Below, in pieces: positions 1-6,885 of a stretch of DNA of 8,607 bases. Origin of the DNA: CAZCWX01 sp964502465 (lineage in GTDB: Bacteria > Desulfobacterota > Binatia > Bin18); NCBI GenBank assembly GCA_964502465.1, contig CAZCWX010000720.1, forward strand, positions 1 to 8,607, given 5' to 3'. Each line of letters opens with the position of its first letter. The stretch's first letter is position 1. Made by a program: the position numbers and the translations under genes. The notes beneath the pieces are model-generated. The model did not search any database and was not told where the DNA came from. It was given only the letters and a program-made list of their open reading frames with translations.

Positions 1-115
1 ATAATCACTGTGTCGTGTTTTGGCATAGACGTATCTTGCGTTGTGCGAATCTCCAGAGCGTTTTTGCAAGGAGGAGGTCATTCTGAAAGTAAGAGAAGAA
101 ATTGCTGCATAGCCG

Positions 116-275
116 GTAAGTCACAAGGGGTATTCGGGTACACGAACCCCCCTTGCTGGGGCTCTCCCTATGGCGACGTGTTAGGAGGTGGTTACCTGTA
201 AGCACATCGTGGCCCCTGACTGGTTCCTTGTCTAGCGGGGACAAGAAGCCCCCAGCGGTCGTATAGCAGGGGGAT
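116..275 (+). ncRNA. Structured RNA, probable omega-RNA / right end of an IS200/IS605-type element
   Basis: Seen: a chain of helices. CAAGGGG (124-130) pairs with CCCCTTG (149-155), with TTCG/CGAA (133-136/143-146) inside. GGGGC (158-162) pairs with GCCCC (212-216) and encloses a hairpin made of GTGTTA (178-183) with TAAGCAC (199-205) and AGGT/ACCT (186-189/194-197) around a GGTT loop. CTTGTC (227-232) pairs with GACAAG (240-245). CCCCC (249-253) pairs with GGGGG (269-273). Known: 'GAAGCCCCC' followed by a closing G-run is the usual layout at the 3' end of TnpB omega-RNAs and IS200/IS605 right ends. Inferred: this is the 3' end of such an element, now without tnpB: positions 1-115 encode no recognisable TnpB zinc finger in any plus frame. 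An SD-like AAGGAGGAGG (68-77) there precedes only a ten-codon frame ending at 112. The plus strand is chosen from the orientation of that motif. An unrelated structured RNA or a terminator cluster is possible. Confidence 0.5.
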
Positions 276-317
276 CCCCACCGCGCGGGGCGGCCTAGCG
301 TTTTCCGCTTATTCGTT

Positions 318-405
318 TACAATTCTCCCTATCTGTGAAGATGCACCCAGTGGCGCTCGATGCAAGAGCCGCTGGGTCGCCTCATGGGCATCCTAAAGAG
401 GAGGT
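318..405 (+). promoter_or_regulatory. Structured 5' leader of the winged-helix gene, with candidate -10 box and ribosome binding site
   Basis: Seen: a TACAAT hexamer at 318-323 could be a -10 box, but no good -35 lies 16-18 bases upstream. Downstream, CCCAG (346-350) pairs with CTGGG (372-376) and GCTC (355-358) with GAGC (366-369), leaving a seven-base loop. The loop holds GATGC (359-363), complementary to GCATC (388-392) just before the ribosome binding site AAGAGGAGG (396-404). A second GATGC at 340-344 can pair with the same GCATC, closing the hairpin at its base. The two pairings exclude each other: one gives a pseudoknot, the other an extended stem. Inferred: the leader may control access to the ribosome binding site of the downstream gene, possibly as autoregulation. 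Confidence 0.35.
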
Positions 406-410
406 ATACT

Positions 411-839
411 ATGTCTGTAGCAACTGTTACGGCGCTGAGGGGAGAAATTGTTCGGTTGGAGAAAGAATTGAACCTCCACCGTCATGCCCTACAGATTTTA
501 GAAGGGAAAGAGAGGAGTGGCGCATCGAAAGCTACCCGCCCGGCGACTCAGCCGCCGAAAAAGGCTCCGAAGAGTGTGACTTCGAAAGGGCAACCGAGGA
601 AAGGAACGCCGAAGCCTGCTCCGTCTGTCGCTCAGGGGTTACAACCCTCGGTCCGAATGCTGCTTCAAGAATTTTTAAGCGCCCGGGCTCCCCAGATGTT
701 GACCCCAAGTGAGATCGCACAGGGACTATCACAACGTGGACACAAAGTGAACCGTGATAATATCCAGCGTCGCCTGAGCGATCTGCTAAAGACCAAGGCC
801 GTTATAAGAAAAGATAGCCGGTACGGTATACCGCAGTAG
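411..839 (+). CDS. Small basic coiled-coil / winged-helix protein, putative DNA-binding (142 aa)
   Basis: Function not established; built like a small nucleoid or regulatory protein. Residues 7-33 are heptad-like and charged (EIVRLEKEL...), suggesting a short coiled coil for dimerisation. Residues 34-75 are rich in Lys, Pro, Ala, Ser and Thr, like a histone-H1-type disordered basic linker. Residues 79-142 look like a winged helix: LLQEFLSARAP, then TPSEIAQGLSQRG, then a recognition-helix-like VNRDNIQRRLSDLLK, and a wing ending in RKDSRYGI. The start at 411 is chosen because AAGAGGAGG lies seven bases upstream; the frame stays open to an ATG at 360, but that codon sits in a hairpin loop without a ribosome binding site. 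It lies 310 bp before the nuclease-helicase gene on the same strand, so shared transcription is possible but not shown. The call of a real gene is firm; the domain reading is from pattern only. Confidence 0.8.
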   Translation: MSVATVTALRGEIVRLEKELNLHRHALQILEGKERSGASKATRPATQPPKKAPKSVTSKGQPRKGTPKPAPSVAQGLQPSVRMLLQEFLSARAPQMLTPSEIAQGLSQRGHKVNRDNIQRRLSDLLKTKAVIRKDSRYGIPQ

Positions 840-1149
840 TGGACTTTCTCCTCAGGCGCATCGTTACAGAAAGGCGCTCGCTCTGATGGGTCTTCCCTTG
901 TCGAGGAGGGAGCATGCTCTCCTCGCGACGCCTAGTTGATCGCACAGGCAAGCTGTGACACCACTCCACACAGATCTGGACGTTCGCCGAGAAAGAGCTG
1001 GAACGTATGTGGGGAGAGCATGACCACAACGGACAAGTGGTGGCATACCATCTCACGCGGGAGTCCGGGGTATCCGGGGAGACTAATCGCGTTTTTCTCT
1101 TAAGCGGCGTAACCATCGTCTGTCACCATGAAATACCTGGTAACGCAAA
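840..1149. other. 310-bp stretch without a convincing gene, holding one strong inverted repeat
   Basis: An inverted repeat spans 902-925: CGAGGA pairs with TCCTCG and, inside, GAGC with GCTC around AT. It has no T-run on either side, so it is a poor intrinsic terminator and may rather be a protein-binding palindrome. Three plus-strand reading frames occur: 1007-1231 (74 codons, open upstream to 959, running into the nuclease gene), 1020-1103 (27 codons) and 1128-1190 (20 codons). None has a good ribosome binding site or a recognisable product. I see no clear -35/-10 pair for the large gene that follows. Confidence 0.4.
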
Positions 1150-4100
1150 ATGCAGCGACACAAGGGCCAGTACTGCTACGCGCCGGCTGATCTCCTCGAA
1201 TTTTTCAGATCGCTTTTTGCTTCGTGGATGAGCCGTCTGCATCTCGATTACCCTGATCAGATCCAGCCGGACCCGGAAACCTTAGATCTCGCTACCTTTG
1301 CCGAACAGGGGATCCAGCATGAGTGCGCTGTGCTAGCGCAGATCCAGGCCCAGGGGCGTGATGTGTATCTCGTCCCTGGGGGTGGAGACCGAGCTGCGCT
1401 TACGGTCGCGGCTATGCAGGCTGGCCGAGAGATGATCTATCAGGGAACACTCACACATGGTGCCTTTACTGGAATTGTTGATTTCCTTGTCCGAGTGGAC
1501 GGTGCATCAGAGATTGGCTCGTATCACTACGAGGTTTGGGAAACCAAGCTCGCCCGGGCTGCGCATCCTGAATTTCTTTTGCAGCTCTGCTGTTATGCGG
1601 ACTTGCTAGAGACTGTACAGGGGAGGCGGCCTACACACGTATGGCTCATCTTGGGTGATGGCAATCATACGCCCTTTCGAACGGACGACTACTTCTACTA
1701 TTACCGTGTGTTAAAGCAGGCGTTTCTTGCTTGGATGGAGCGTTGCGATCCTCAATGCTCTCCTGAACCCGAGCCAGGTGAGAATTACGGTCGCTGGACG
1801 TCGCTCGCCAATGCCCGGCTGAACGCCTCCGACCACTTGAGCCGTGTAGCTACCATCACCACAGACCAACTTCGTAGGATTCAGGCTGCTGGCCTCTCTA
1901 CCATGACTGCACTGGCGAATACTGACTTCACACACGTAGCAAAACTTGATGATGCAACTTTCGCGCGGCTCCGGGAACAAGCTCAGTTGCAAGTGAACTC
2001 ATCAAAAACAGAACAGCCGCTGTATCGCGTATTAGTGCCCGAGCCTCAGGATCCACGGAGAGGCTTAGCACTCCTCCCGTTACTGTCGCCGTCCGATATC
2101 TGCTTCGACATGGAGGGGTATCCTCTTATCAACGGTGGGTTGGAATACCTCTTTGGGGTAACCTACGTTGAGAACGGGAAGCTCCAGTTTCGTGACTGGT
2201 GGGCGCACGACGCTGTGGAAGAGCAGCAGGCCTTTGGGAGCTTTATCGATTGGGTGTATTCCCGCTGGTCCGCAGATCGTAAGCTGCATATTTATCACTA
2301 TGCGGCTTACGAGGTATCGGCCCTGCGTCGATTGATGGGTCGCTACGGAACACGGGAAACTGAGGTCGATACCCTGTTACGAAACGAAGTGTTTGTGGAC
2401 CTCTACACCATCGTACGGCAGGGGGTGCGTGTCGGAACCTCTGATTACTCTCTCAAGTCGCTAGAACGGCTCTATCGTGCCTCGCGCGCTGGGAGCGTCA
2501 CGACAGCCGGGGATTCGATCGTCTTCTACGACCGCTGGCTCGCGAGTGGGGAGTCTCGCCGTTGGGAAGAGTCCTCTATCCTGCAAGCCATTCGAAACTA
2601 CAATCGTGAGGATTGCGAGTCTACCTGGCAATTGCTACAGTGGCTGCGAACTCGACAACAGGAAGCAGGTCTCTCCTGGCTGCCGAAGCAGGTTGTTACA
2701 CAAGAGGAACCCGCATCACTAGAGGATGGTCCAGAAGCGGAAAAGTCTCCTCAACAACGGCTGGCAGAGAGTCTCCTTTCTCAGGTCTCCGATGCGGCAG
2801 AAACCTCTACGAGAGAAAGCACTGCTCAGTGGCGTTTACAAAAACTCTTGGCTCATGTCGTCGAGTTTCATCGGCGGGAAGACAAGCCAATGTGGTGGGC
2901 TATGTTCGACCGGCACGCGATGGCGGAAGAACAGCTCATCGAGGATCTTAGTTGTTTAGGAGGCTTGCGGCTTCTGCCCGGCCCGCCTGAGCGAATCAAA
3001 CAATCCGTTGGATTTTGGTACACGTTCGATCCAGATCAAGACACGAAAATCGAACTGGGCAGCAGATGCTTTTTTGCCCATGATTTGGCAATGCAGACTG
3101 AAATCTATCAACTTGATCGTAAGCACGGACGTGTCTGTCTCAAGTTTGGCCCTACAAAAATAAGGCAAATGGCCAGGGGCACGCCGCCTGAGCGCTTGTC
3201 ACTCATTCCAGACGAACACGTCCGTGCCGATGTTATCGTCAATTCAATCTTTGATACCGTTACGGGATGGCGAGATACGCAGCAGCTTCCTCAAGCACTC
3301 GAAGATTTTCTTTTACGCCGAGCGCCTCGTATTCAGGGGCGTAATGGAGGTCCGGTCATACCAGAAGACACGAACCTCACCAACGCGGCTGTTCACGTGA
3401 TCTCGGCACTTGAACGTTCGACCTTGTGTATCCAAGGGCCACCAGGAGCAGGGAAAACGACCATCGCTGCCCACGTGATCTTCGCTCTTCTGAAAGCGGG
3501 CAAACGAGTTGGCATCGCAGCAAATAGTCATGCCGCTATCTTCAATATCTTAAGGAAGTGCAGCGAACTGGCCCAGGGAACCTTACGATGCCTGAAAATT
3601 GGAGGATCCAAAGAGACAGACTTTTTTCAAACCTGTACCGGAGCGATATATGCAGAAAACCTCAGAGTTGCACTCTCCAGGGTTGCAGAGATACAGTTGA
3701 TCGCAGGTACGGCCTGGGTATTCAGTGATCTGGCTCTGCGCGGATCGTTGGATTACCTCTTTGTGGATGAAGCCGGACAGGTATCAGTAGCGAATCTTAT
3801 TGGTATGGCACCTGCGGCTCAGAACCTTGTTCTTATCGGTGATCAAATGCAGCTCGGTCAACCAACCCAAGGATCGCATCCAGGTGAAAGTGGTCTGTCA
3901 ATTCTTGAGTATCTGCTCCAGGAAAAAGCAACTGTCCCAGAAGAACTCGGGATCTTTCTCGGAACAACCTGGCGGCTCCACCCCCGCCTTTGTGATTTCA
4001 TTTCTCATGCCGTGTACGAGGGTCGTCTACACCCGGCTTCTCATACCCAGCACCGTGTAGTGCACGTTCCATTAACAGCACGGCGGATAAGGCAGGAAGC

Positions 4101-4584
4101 TGGTATTGCCTTTGTGCCGGTGGCGCACGAAGGCAATACCCAGGGAAGCGATGAAGAAGTAGCGGTCATTTGCGAACTCGTTGAGGAACTTATAGGCCGA
4201 GAAGTCACGAATGAGCAAGGTCAGGTGGAGGGCAAACTGAAGCTAGAGGATATCCTGTTTGTCGCCCCCTACAATATGCAGGTGCGAAAGCTTGCTAGCG
4301 CTTTGGGATCTCAAGCCCGTGTCGGATCTGTAGATAAGTTTCAGGGGCAGGAAGCCCCGATCGTGATTGTTTCGATGTGTGCAAGCCAAGGGGAAAGCTC
4401 TCCGCGAGGATTAGAATTTCTGCTCAATAAAAACCGACTCAACGTCGCACTCTCGCGTGCGCAGAGTTTGGCTATCGTAGTAGCGAATCCAGCGCTGGCG
4501 CAGACTCGGTGCACGCCCCTGTTACTGATGACTTTGCTGAACTTCTTTTGCCGCATCATGCACGAGGGAACAGCGAAAGGATAA
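1150..4584 (+). CDS. TM0106-type RecB-like nuclease / RNase-H-fold nuclease / SF1B helicase fusion (1144 aa)
   Basis: A cytoplasmic nucleic-acid processing machine with two nuclease folds and a motor. Residues 1-230 are a RecB/Cas4-like PD-(D/E)XK nuclease: GIQHE (54-58), GIVD (108-111), the E-T-K triad (131-133) and QLCCY (145-149). Residues 230-285 look like helix-hairpin-helix DNA binding. Residues 315-505 are an RNase-H-fold exonuclease of the TM0106 group: D320-M-E322, HIYHYAAYE (380-388), YSLKSLE (433-439), YNREDC (484-489). Residues 740-1125 are a Dna2/Upf1-like SF1B helicase: Walker A GPPGAGKT (763-770), Walker B VDEAG (872-876), GDQMQLGQP (897-905), WRLHP (941-945), VDKFQGQEA (1061-1069), RLNVALSRA (1096-1104). 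Residues 510-735 form a connecting region. The 4Fe-4S cysteines of many relatives are absent: the N-terminal site reads FRSLFASW and the C-terminal region has GENYGRWTS. An in-frame stop at 1141 and family-like N-terminal sequence support the ATG at 1150, though no ribosome binding site is visible. Roles in repair or anti-phage defence are inference. Confidence 0.93.
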   Translation: MQRHKGQYCYAPADLLEFFRSLFASWMSRLHLDYPDQIQPDPETLDLATFAEQGIQHECAVLAQIQAQGRDVYLVPGGGDRAALTVAAMQAGREMIYQGTLTHGAFTGIVDFLVRVDGASEIGSYHYEVWETKLARAAHPEFLLQLCCYADLLETVQGRRPTHVWLILGDGNHTPFRTDDYFYYYRVLKQAFLAWMERCDPQCSPEPEPGENYGRWTSLANARLNASDHLSRVATITTDQLRRIQAAGLSTMTALANTDFTHVAKLDDATFARLREQAQLQVNSSKTEQPLYRVLVPEPQDPRRGLALLPLLSPSDICFDMEGYPLINGGLEYLFGVTYVENGKLQFRDWWAHDAVEEQQAFGSFIDWVYSRWSADRKLHIYHYAAYEVSALRRLMGRYGTRETEVDTLLRNEVFVDLYTIVRQGVRVGTSDYSLKSLERLYRASRAGSVTTAGDSIVFYDRWLASGESRRWEESSILQAIRNYNREDCESTWQLLQWLRTRQQEAGLSWLPKQVVTQEEPASLEDGPEAEKSPQQRLAESLLSQVSDAAETSTRESTAQWRLQKLLAHVVEFHRREDKPMWWAMFDRHAMAEEQLIEDLSCLGGLRLLPGPPERIKQSVGFWYTFDPDQDTKIELGSRCFFAHDLAMQTEIYQLDRKHGRVCLKFGPTKIRQMARGTPPERLSLIPDEHVRADVIVNSIFDTVTGWRDTQQLPQALEDFLLRRAPRIQGRNGGPVIPEDTNLTNAAVHVISALERSTLCIQGPPGAGKTTIAAHVIFALLKAGKRVGIAANSHAAIFNILRKCSELAQGTLRCLKIGGSKETDFFQTCTGAIYAENLRVALSRVAEIQLIAGTAWVFSDLALRGSLDYLFVDEAGQVSVANLIGMAPAAQNLVLIGDQMQLGQPTQGSHPGESGLSILEYLLQEKATVPEELGIFLGTTWRLHPRLCDFISHAVYEGRLHPASHTQHRVVHVPLTARRIRQEAGIAFVPVAHEGNTQGSDEEVAVICELVEELIGREVTNEQGQVEGKLKLEDILFVAPYNMQVRKLASALGSQARVGSVDKFQGQEAPIVIVSMCASQGESSPRGLEFLLNKNRLNVALSRAQSLAIVVANPALAQTRCTPLLLMTLLNFFCRIMHEGTAKG

Positions 4585-4651
4585 AGTTTCTGTGGGAAGT
4601 CGCAGGGCAAAGGAGTGCGTTTCCGATCCATTGCAAAAAGGATGCTCATTG

Positions 4652-5104
4652 TTATTGTTTCTGGATGGATTTCAGGTAATACACAAGCGAGAGGATGCGC
4701 CCAATCACTACGTCCTCTTGCAGGTATGGATCATGGCTGCGTTCTTGCCTTTTGAATACCTCTCCCCAGATTGGCATCGCTCCGCTTCCATGGCCTTGCA
4801 CTTCTTCCTGCCCCTCAATTGTCCGATAGACAGGCCAAAAAGGGAATTGGCCCTCATGCTTCTTTTGCAGTTGGGTCAGATTCGCCGGTTTCACTAACAG
4901 ATGTTGAGCCATTGGACCATCCCCTTCTGCTCTCTCCCCGTGGCAAAATTCACAATACCACTGATACAGCCTTTTCCCATTTGCCAGGACAGAGACTTCC
5001 TGGGTCATGGCGGTGCTCGGGATCACCCACAGGAGGACGGTCATCATCATTCCCACAACGTCCCTTCCTTTCCCCCACCAACCGCTCTGGATCATTGGGC
5101 CCAT
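4652..5104 (-). CDS. Exported mono-haem c-type cytochrome (150 aa)
   Basis: A small periplasmic or membrane-anchored electron carrier of the class I type. Residues 14-33 are hydrophobic (VVGMMMTVLLWVIPS) after a basic start, a signal peptide or anchor. Residues 40-120 carry the haem domain: ANGKRLYQWYCEFCH with the CXXCH haem site at 51-55, then GDGP (61-64), KPANLT (72-77) and GSGAMPIWG (106-114), in which Met110 is the likely sixth iron ligand. The C-terminal helix (VVIGRILSLVYYLKSI) is normal for the fold. ATG at 5104 is chosen because AAGGAG lies seven bases before it; another ATG overlapping that site is in the wrong frame. The partner enzyme is not in the window. The gene converges with the nuclease-helicase gene, with 67 bp between them and no obvious terminator hairpin, and diverges from the exported protein gene at 5274. 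Confidence 0.92.
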   Translation of the reverse strand: MGPMIQSGWWGKGRDVVGMMMTVLLWVIPSTAMTQEVSVLANGKRLYQWYCEFCHGERAEGDGPMAQHLLVKPANLTQLQKKHEGQFPFWPVYRTIEGQEEVQGHGSGAMPIWGEVFKRQERSHDPYLQEDVVIGRILSLVYYLKSIQKQ

Positions 5105-5273
5105 TTTTCATCTCCTTCCTGCTCCATTTTACCGTATGAATTTTCCTGACAGATTCCCTCAACTGCGGAATGAACCCTCGCTGCCGAGGGAATTTCTGTC
5201 GAGCACGGATGGTTTAGCACAGTATTGCCATAAGGTATCGTTCTCCTGATTCAAGATGTGAGGAAATCTTTTT
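5105..5273. promoter_or_regulatory. Divergent intergenic region with a perfect 6-bp hairpin
   Basis: This 169-bp gap separates the divergent cytochrome (-) and exported-protein (+) genes and must hold the promoters of both, unless they lie inside the genes. CCCTCG (5175-5180) and CGAGGG (5185-5190) form a perfect inverted repeat around CTGC. Neither strand continues into a real T-run, so a terminator is unlikely; an operator or leader hairpin is possible. I could not find a -35/-10 pair worth calling on either strand. Confidence 0.35.
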
Positions 5274-5783
5274 ATGAATACTTGGACCGGTATGCTTCTG
5301 AGTCTCCTTTTACTTTGCCTGAATGCGCCTGCTTGGGTCTCCGCTACTTCCCCGGACAACCCGGACATACCGGATGCGCCCCAGGCTGTACCCGGTTCGC
5401 TGGTCCCAGCCACCGATTCAGAGGCCCGTATCGTCTCTCATCAGGGAGAGTGGACTTCCTTCTTTAGCATGAGCGGCGGTGCTGAACCAATTTTGTTGAT
5501 TAACGGGCAATTGGAGAACATCTCGGAGAAACCCCTCACCTATGTCAAATTGCAATTCGAACTGCTGGGAGAAGATGGAGTCGTCGTCCTCCGTGACTAT
5601 GGGTACAATCGCAAGGCCGAGGTACTACGAGAGGAAGTATATGAATCAGGGCAGAAAGCACTGACAGAAGCGGGGAATGAAAAGATCGATGCCAGGGCAC
5701 AGGATGAGTTCCGCTTCATTTTTTTCAAAGGAGATGTCCCAGAGTTCCAGTCCTACCGTATCCGCATCCTCGAAAGCCAGTGA
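5274..5783 (+). CDS. Exported FxLYD-like beta-sandwich protein (169 aa)
   Basis: Specific function unknown. A signal peptide is clear: MNTWTGMLLSLLLLCLNAPAW, with likely cleavage after VSA at residue 24. A Pro/Asp-rich stretch (25-48) leads into a beta-rich domain. Residues 73-160 resemble the FxLYD fold found in exported bacterial proteins: ILLINGQLENISEKPL (a 'G-x-x-x-N-x-S' turn typical of that family), then alternating strands VKLQFELLGEDGVVVLRD, and a final DEFRFIFFKGD...YRIRIL strand pair. Such domains are usually accessory modules for protein-protein or envelope interactions. Cys15 is inside the hydrophobic core of the signal and not in a convincing lipobox, so a soluble periplasmic protein is favoured over a lipoprotein. 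GAGG lies about ten bases before the ATG. It is read away from the cytochrome gene and towards queE, which converges with it 44 bp downstream. Confidence 0.85.
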   Translation: MNTWTGMLLSLLLLCLNAPAWVSATSPDNPDIPDAPQAVPGSLVPATDSEARIVSHQGEWTSFFSMSGGAEPILLINGQLENISEKPLTYVKLQFELLGEDGVVVLRDYGYNRKAEVLREEVYESGQKALTEAGNEKIDARAQDEFRFIFFKGDVPEFQSYRIRILESQ

Positions 5784-5827
5784 AACAGGGTAACAGGCTC
5801 TCGCCGCTGCCGATCGCCTCTTCTTAT

Positions 5828-6469
5828 TTATGGGATGCCGATCAGCTTGTGCGTCTGTAAACTGAGCCGCCATTGCGGATGAGCAAGGCAGTAACGGATG
5901 GCCAGTTGGGTATGCTCTTCACGCTGGGGGCCATCCATGGGTTGCAGGAAAAAGTGTTGAAAGTCGAGGTGCTCGAAACGTTCTGGCTCTGCCCCCACTT
6001 GAGGAAAGATGAGCTTGAGTTCGTGTCCAGCCTGGACCACCAAGCCGGCCCCTGCCTTCGGACTCACGCAGATCCAGTCTATATCTGGTGGTGGGATGTA
6101 AGTGCCATTGGTTTCAATGGCGATTTCAAAACCACCGCGATGAAGGGCCTGAATGAGAAACGTATCAAGTTGTAGCAGCGGCTCTCCGCCAGTACATACC
6201 ACAAAGCGCCGGGCACGCTGTGCAAAAGACAGAGGCCATGCCGCCGCAACCGCATGCGCCAGCTCATTCGCTGACTGAAAACGTCCCCCACCTATGCCAT
6301 CCATTCCGACGAAGTCAGTGTCACAGAAACGACAGATTGCAGTAGCGCGGTCCTCTTCCCGTCCTGACCACAGGTTGCAGCCGGTAAAACGGCAGAAGAC
6401 GGCCGGACGCCCGCTATTGGCCCCCTCACCCTGGAGGGTATAAAAAAGTTCCTTGACCGCGTAGGCCAT
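5828..6469 (-). CDS. queE: 7-carboxy-7-deazaguanine synthase QueE, CX14CX2C type (213 aa)
   Basis: Radical SAM enzyme that contracts 6-carboxytetrahydropterin to 7-carboxy-7-deazaguanine, on the route to preQ0 and queuosine (or deazapurine DNA modification). The N-terminus AVKELFYTLQGEGANSGRPAVFCRFTGCNLW is diagnostic of the family. The 4Fe-4S cluster cysteines are Cys31, Cys46 and Cys49, a CX14CX2C spacing known from the Burkholderia-type enzyme instead of the usual CX3CX2C. Then come CTGGEP (92-97) for SAM binding, IETNGT (118-123), SPK (136-138), QPMDG (176-180) and the C-terminal LQTHKLIGIP. The length is normal. The start at 6469 has AAAGGGA a few bases upstream. None of queC, queD, folE or queF is present in the window, so the gene stands apart from its pathway here. 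It converges with the exported-protein gene. Confidence 0.96.
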   Translation of the reverse strand: MAYAVKELFYTLQGEGANSGRPAVFCRFTGCNLWSGREEDRATAICRFCDTDFVGMDGIGGGRFQSANELAHAVAAAWPLSFAQRARRFVVCTGGEPLLQLDTFLIQALHRGGFEIAIETNGTYIPPPDIDWICVSPKAGAGLVVQAGHELKLIFPQVGAEPERFEHLDFQHFFLQPMDGPQREEHTQLAIRYCLAHPQWRLSLQTHKLIGIP

Positions 6470-6510
6470 TATGTCCCTTTCACCAAGAACCCAATTGTCT
6501 ACACTCTTCT

Positions 6511-6539
6511 CTTTTACTCTCCCTGCAGCGTCCTTGCAA
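6511..6539 (-). promoter_or_regulatory. Candidate sigma-70-type promoter of queE
   Basis: On the minus strand, TTGCAA (6534-6539) and TAAAAG (6511-6516) are separated by exactly 17 bases and each matches four of six consensus positions. Transcription would begin near 6504, leaving a leader of about 35 bases before the queE start. No preQ1 riboswitch is recognisable in that short leader. The match is moderate and unproven. Confidence 0.35.
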
Positions 6540-6652
6540 AAGATTCGGGCACAGCATAGGACTCAGCACATGAGGACGAGGCGTTGCTTTGCCCTTTAGA
6601 GGAGGGCGATCCATCTGGTTGTCCTTATTCCTCATTACACAGGAGAAAGCAC

Positions 6653-6832
6653 ATGAAAGCTACGGCAATAGGGTTGATCTTTCTCGGCGCGTACTGGGTT
6701 GTGCAAGGGGTTGAAGAACTCCGCAAGGACGATATGAACGGTATTCTCTTCATTGTGCTCGGAATCGCAGCTCTTCCTCTCGCGAAGTATTTATGGGGCA
6801 AAAATCTTGGCGGGAGCAGTACCCTGCGATAG
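6653..6832 (+). CDS. Small two-helix membrane protein (59 aa)
   Basis: Not recognised as a named family. Two hydrophobic segments are clear: residues 4-20 (TAIGLIFLGAYWVVQGV) and 29-47 (NGILFIVLGIAALPLAKY), joined by a charged turn EELRKDDM, with a short polar tail. A helical hairpin in the inner membrane with a charged loop is the natural reading. The start at 6653 is preferred because CAGGAGA lies five to six bases before it, and because the first helix begins immediately after; the frame is open further upstream to 6584, but those 23 codons look non-coding. It ends 53 bp before nrtS on the same strand, so it is probably co-transcribed and might assist that small transporter, which is inference only. 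Confidence 0.75.
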   Translation: MKATAIGLIFLGAYWVVQGVEELRKDDMNGILFIVLGIAALPLAKYLWGKNLGGSSTLR

Positions 6833-6885
6833 GCACCGATAAGTGACCGAATTGATAGCGAATGAGGCTAGGATAAGCAGGTACT

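Noticed and set aside
1..201. Plus-strand frame that might be the C-terminus of TnpB
   Set aside because: None of the three plus frames shows the CXXC zinc ribbon or the N-A-D motif that TnpB carries near its end; the frame runs through the structured RNA instead.
276..290. CCCC...GGGG hairpin as an intrinsic terminator
   Set aside because: It is followed by CGGCCTAGCG before a short TTTT, so the U-run is too far away and too short.
360..410. Seventeen-codon N-terminal extension of the winged-helix protein
   Set aside because: No ribosome binding site precedes the ATG at 360, which sits in a hairpin loop, while the ATG at 411 has a strong and well-spaced one.
335..712. Plus-strand frame of 125 codons overlapping the winged-helix gene
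   Set aside because: It is in another frame from the gene at 411, has no ribosome binding site, and its product is an unstructured mixture of residues expected from reading a Lys/Pro-rich coding stretch out of frame.
4950..5162. Minus-strand frame of 70 codons overlapping the cytochrome gene
   Set aside because: It reads the cytochrome gene out of frame; the CXXCH frame has the haem motif, signal peptide and correctly spaced ribosome binding site.
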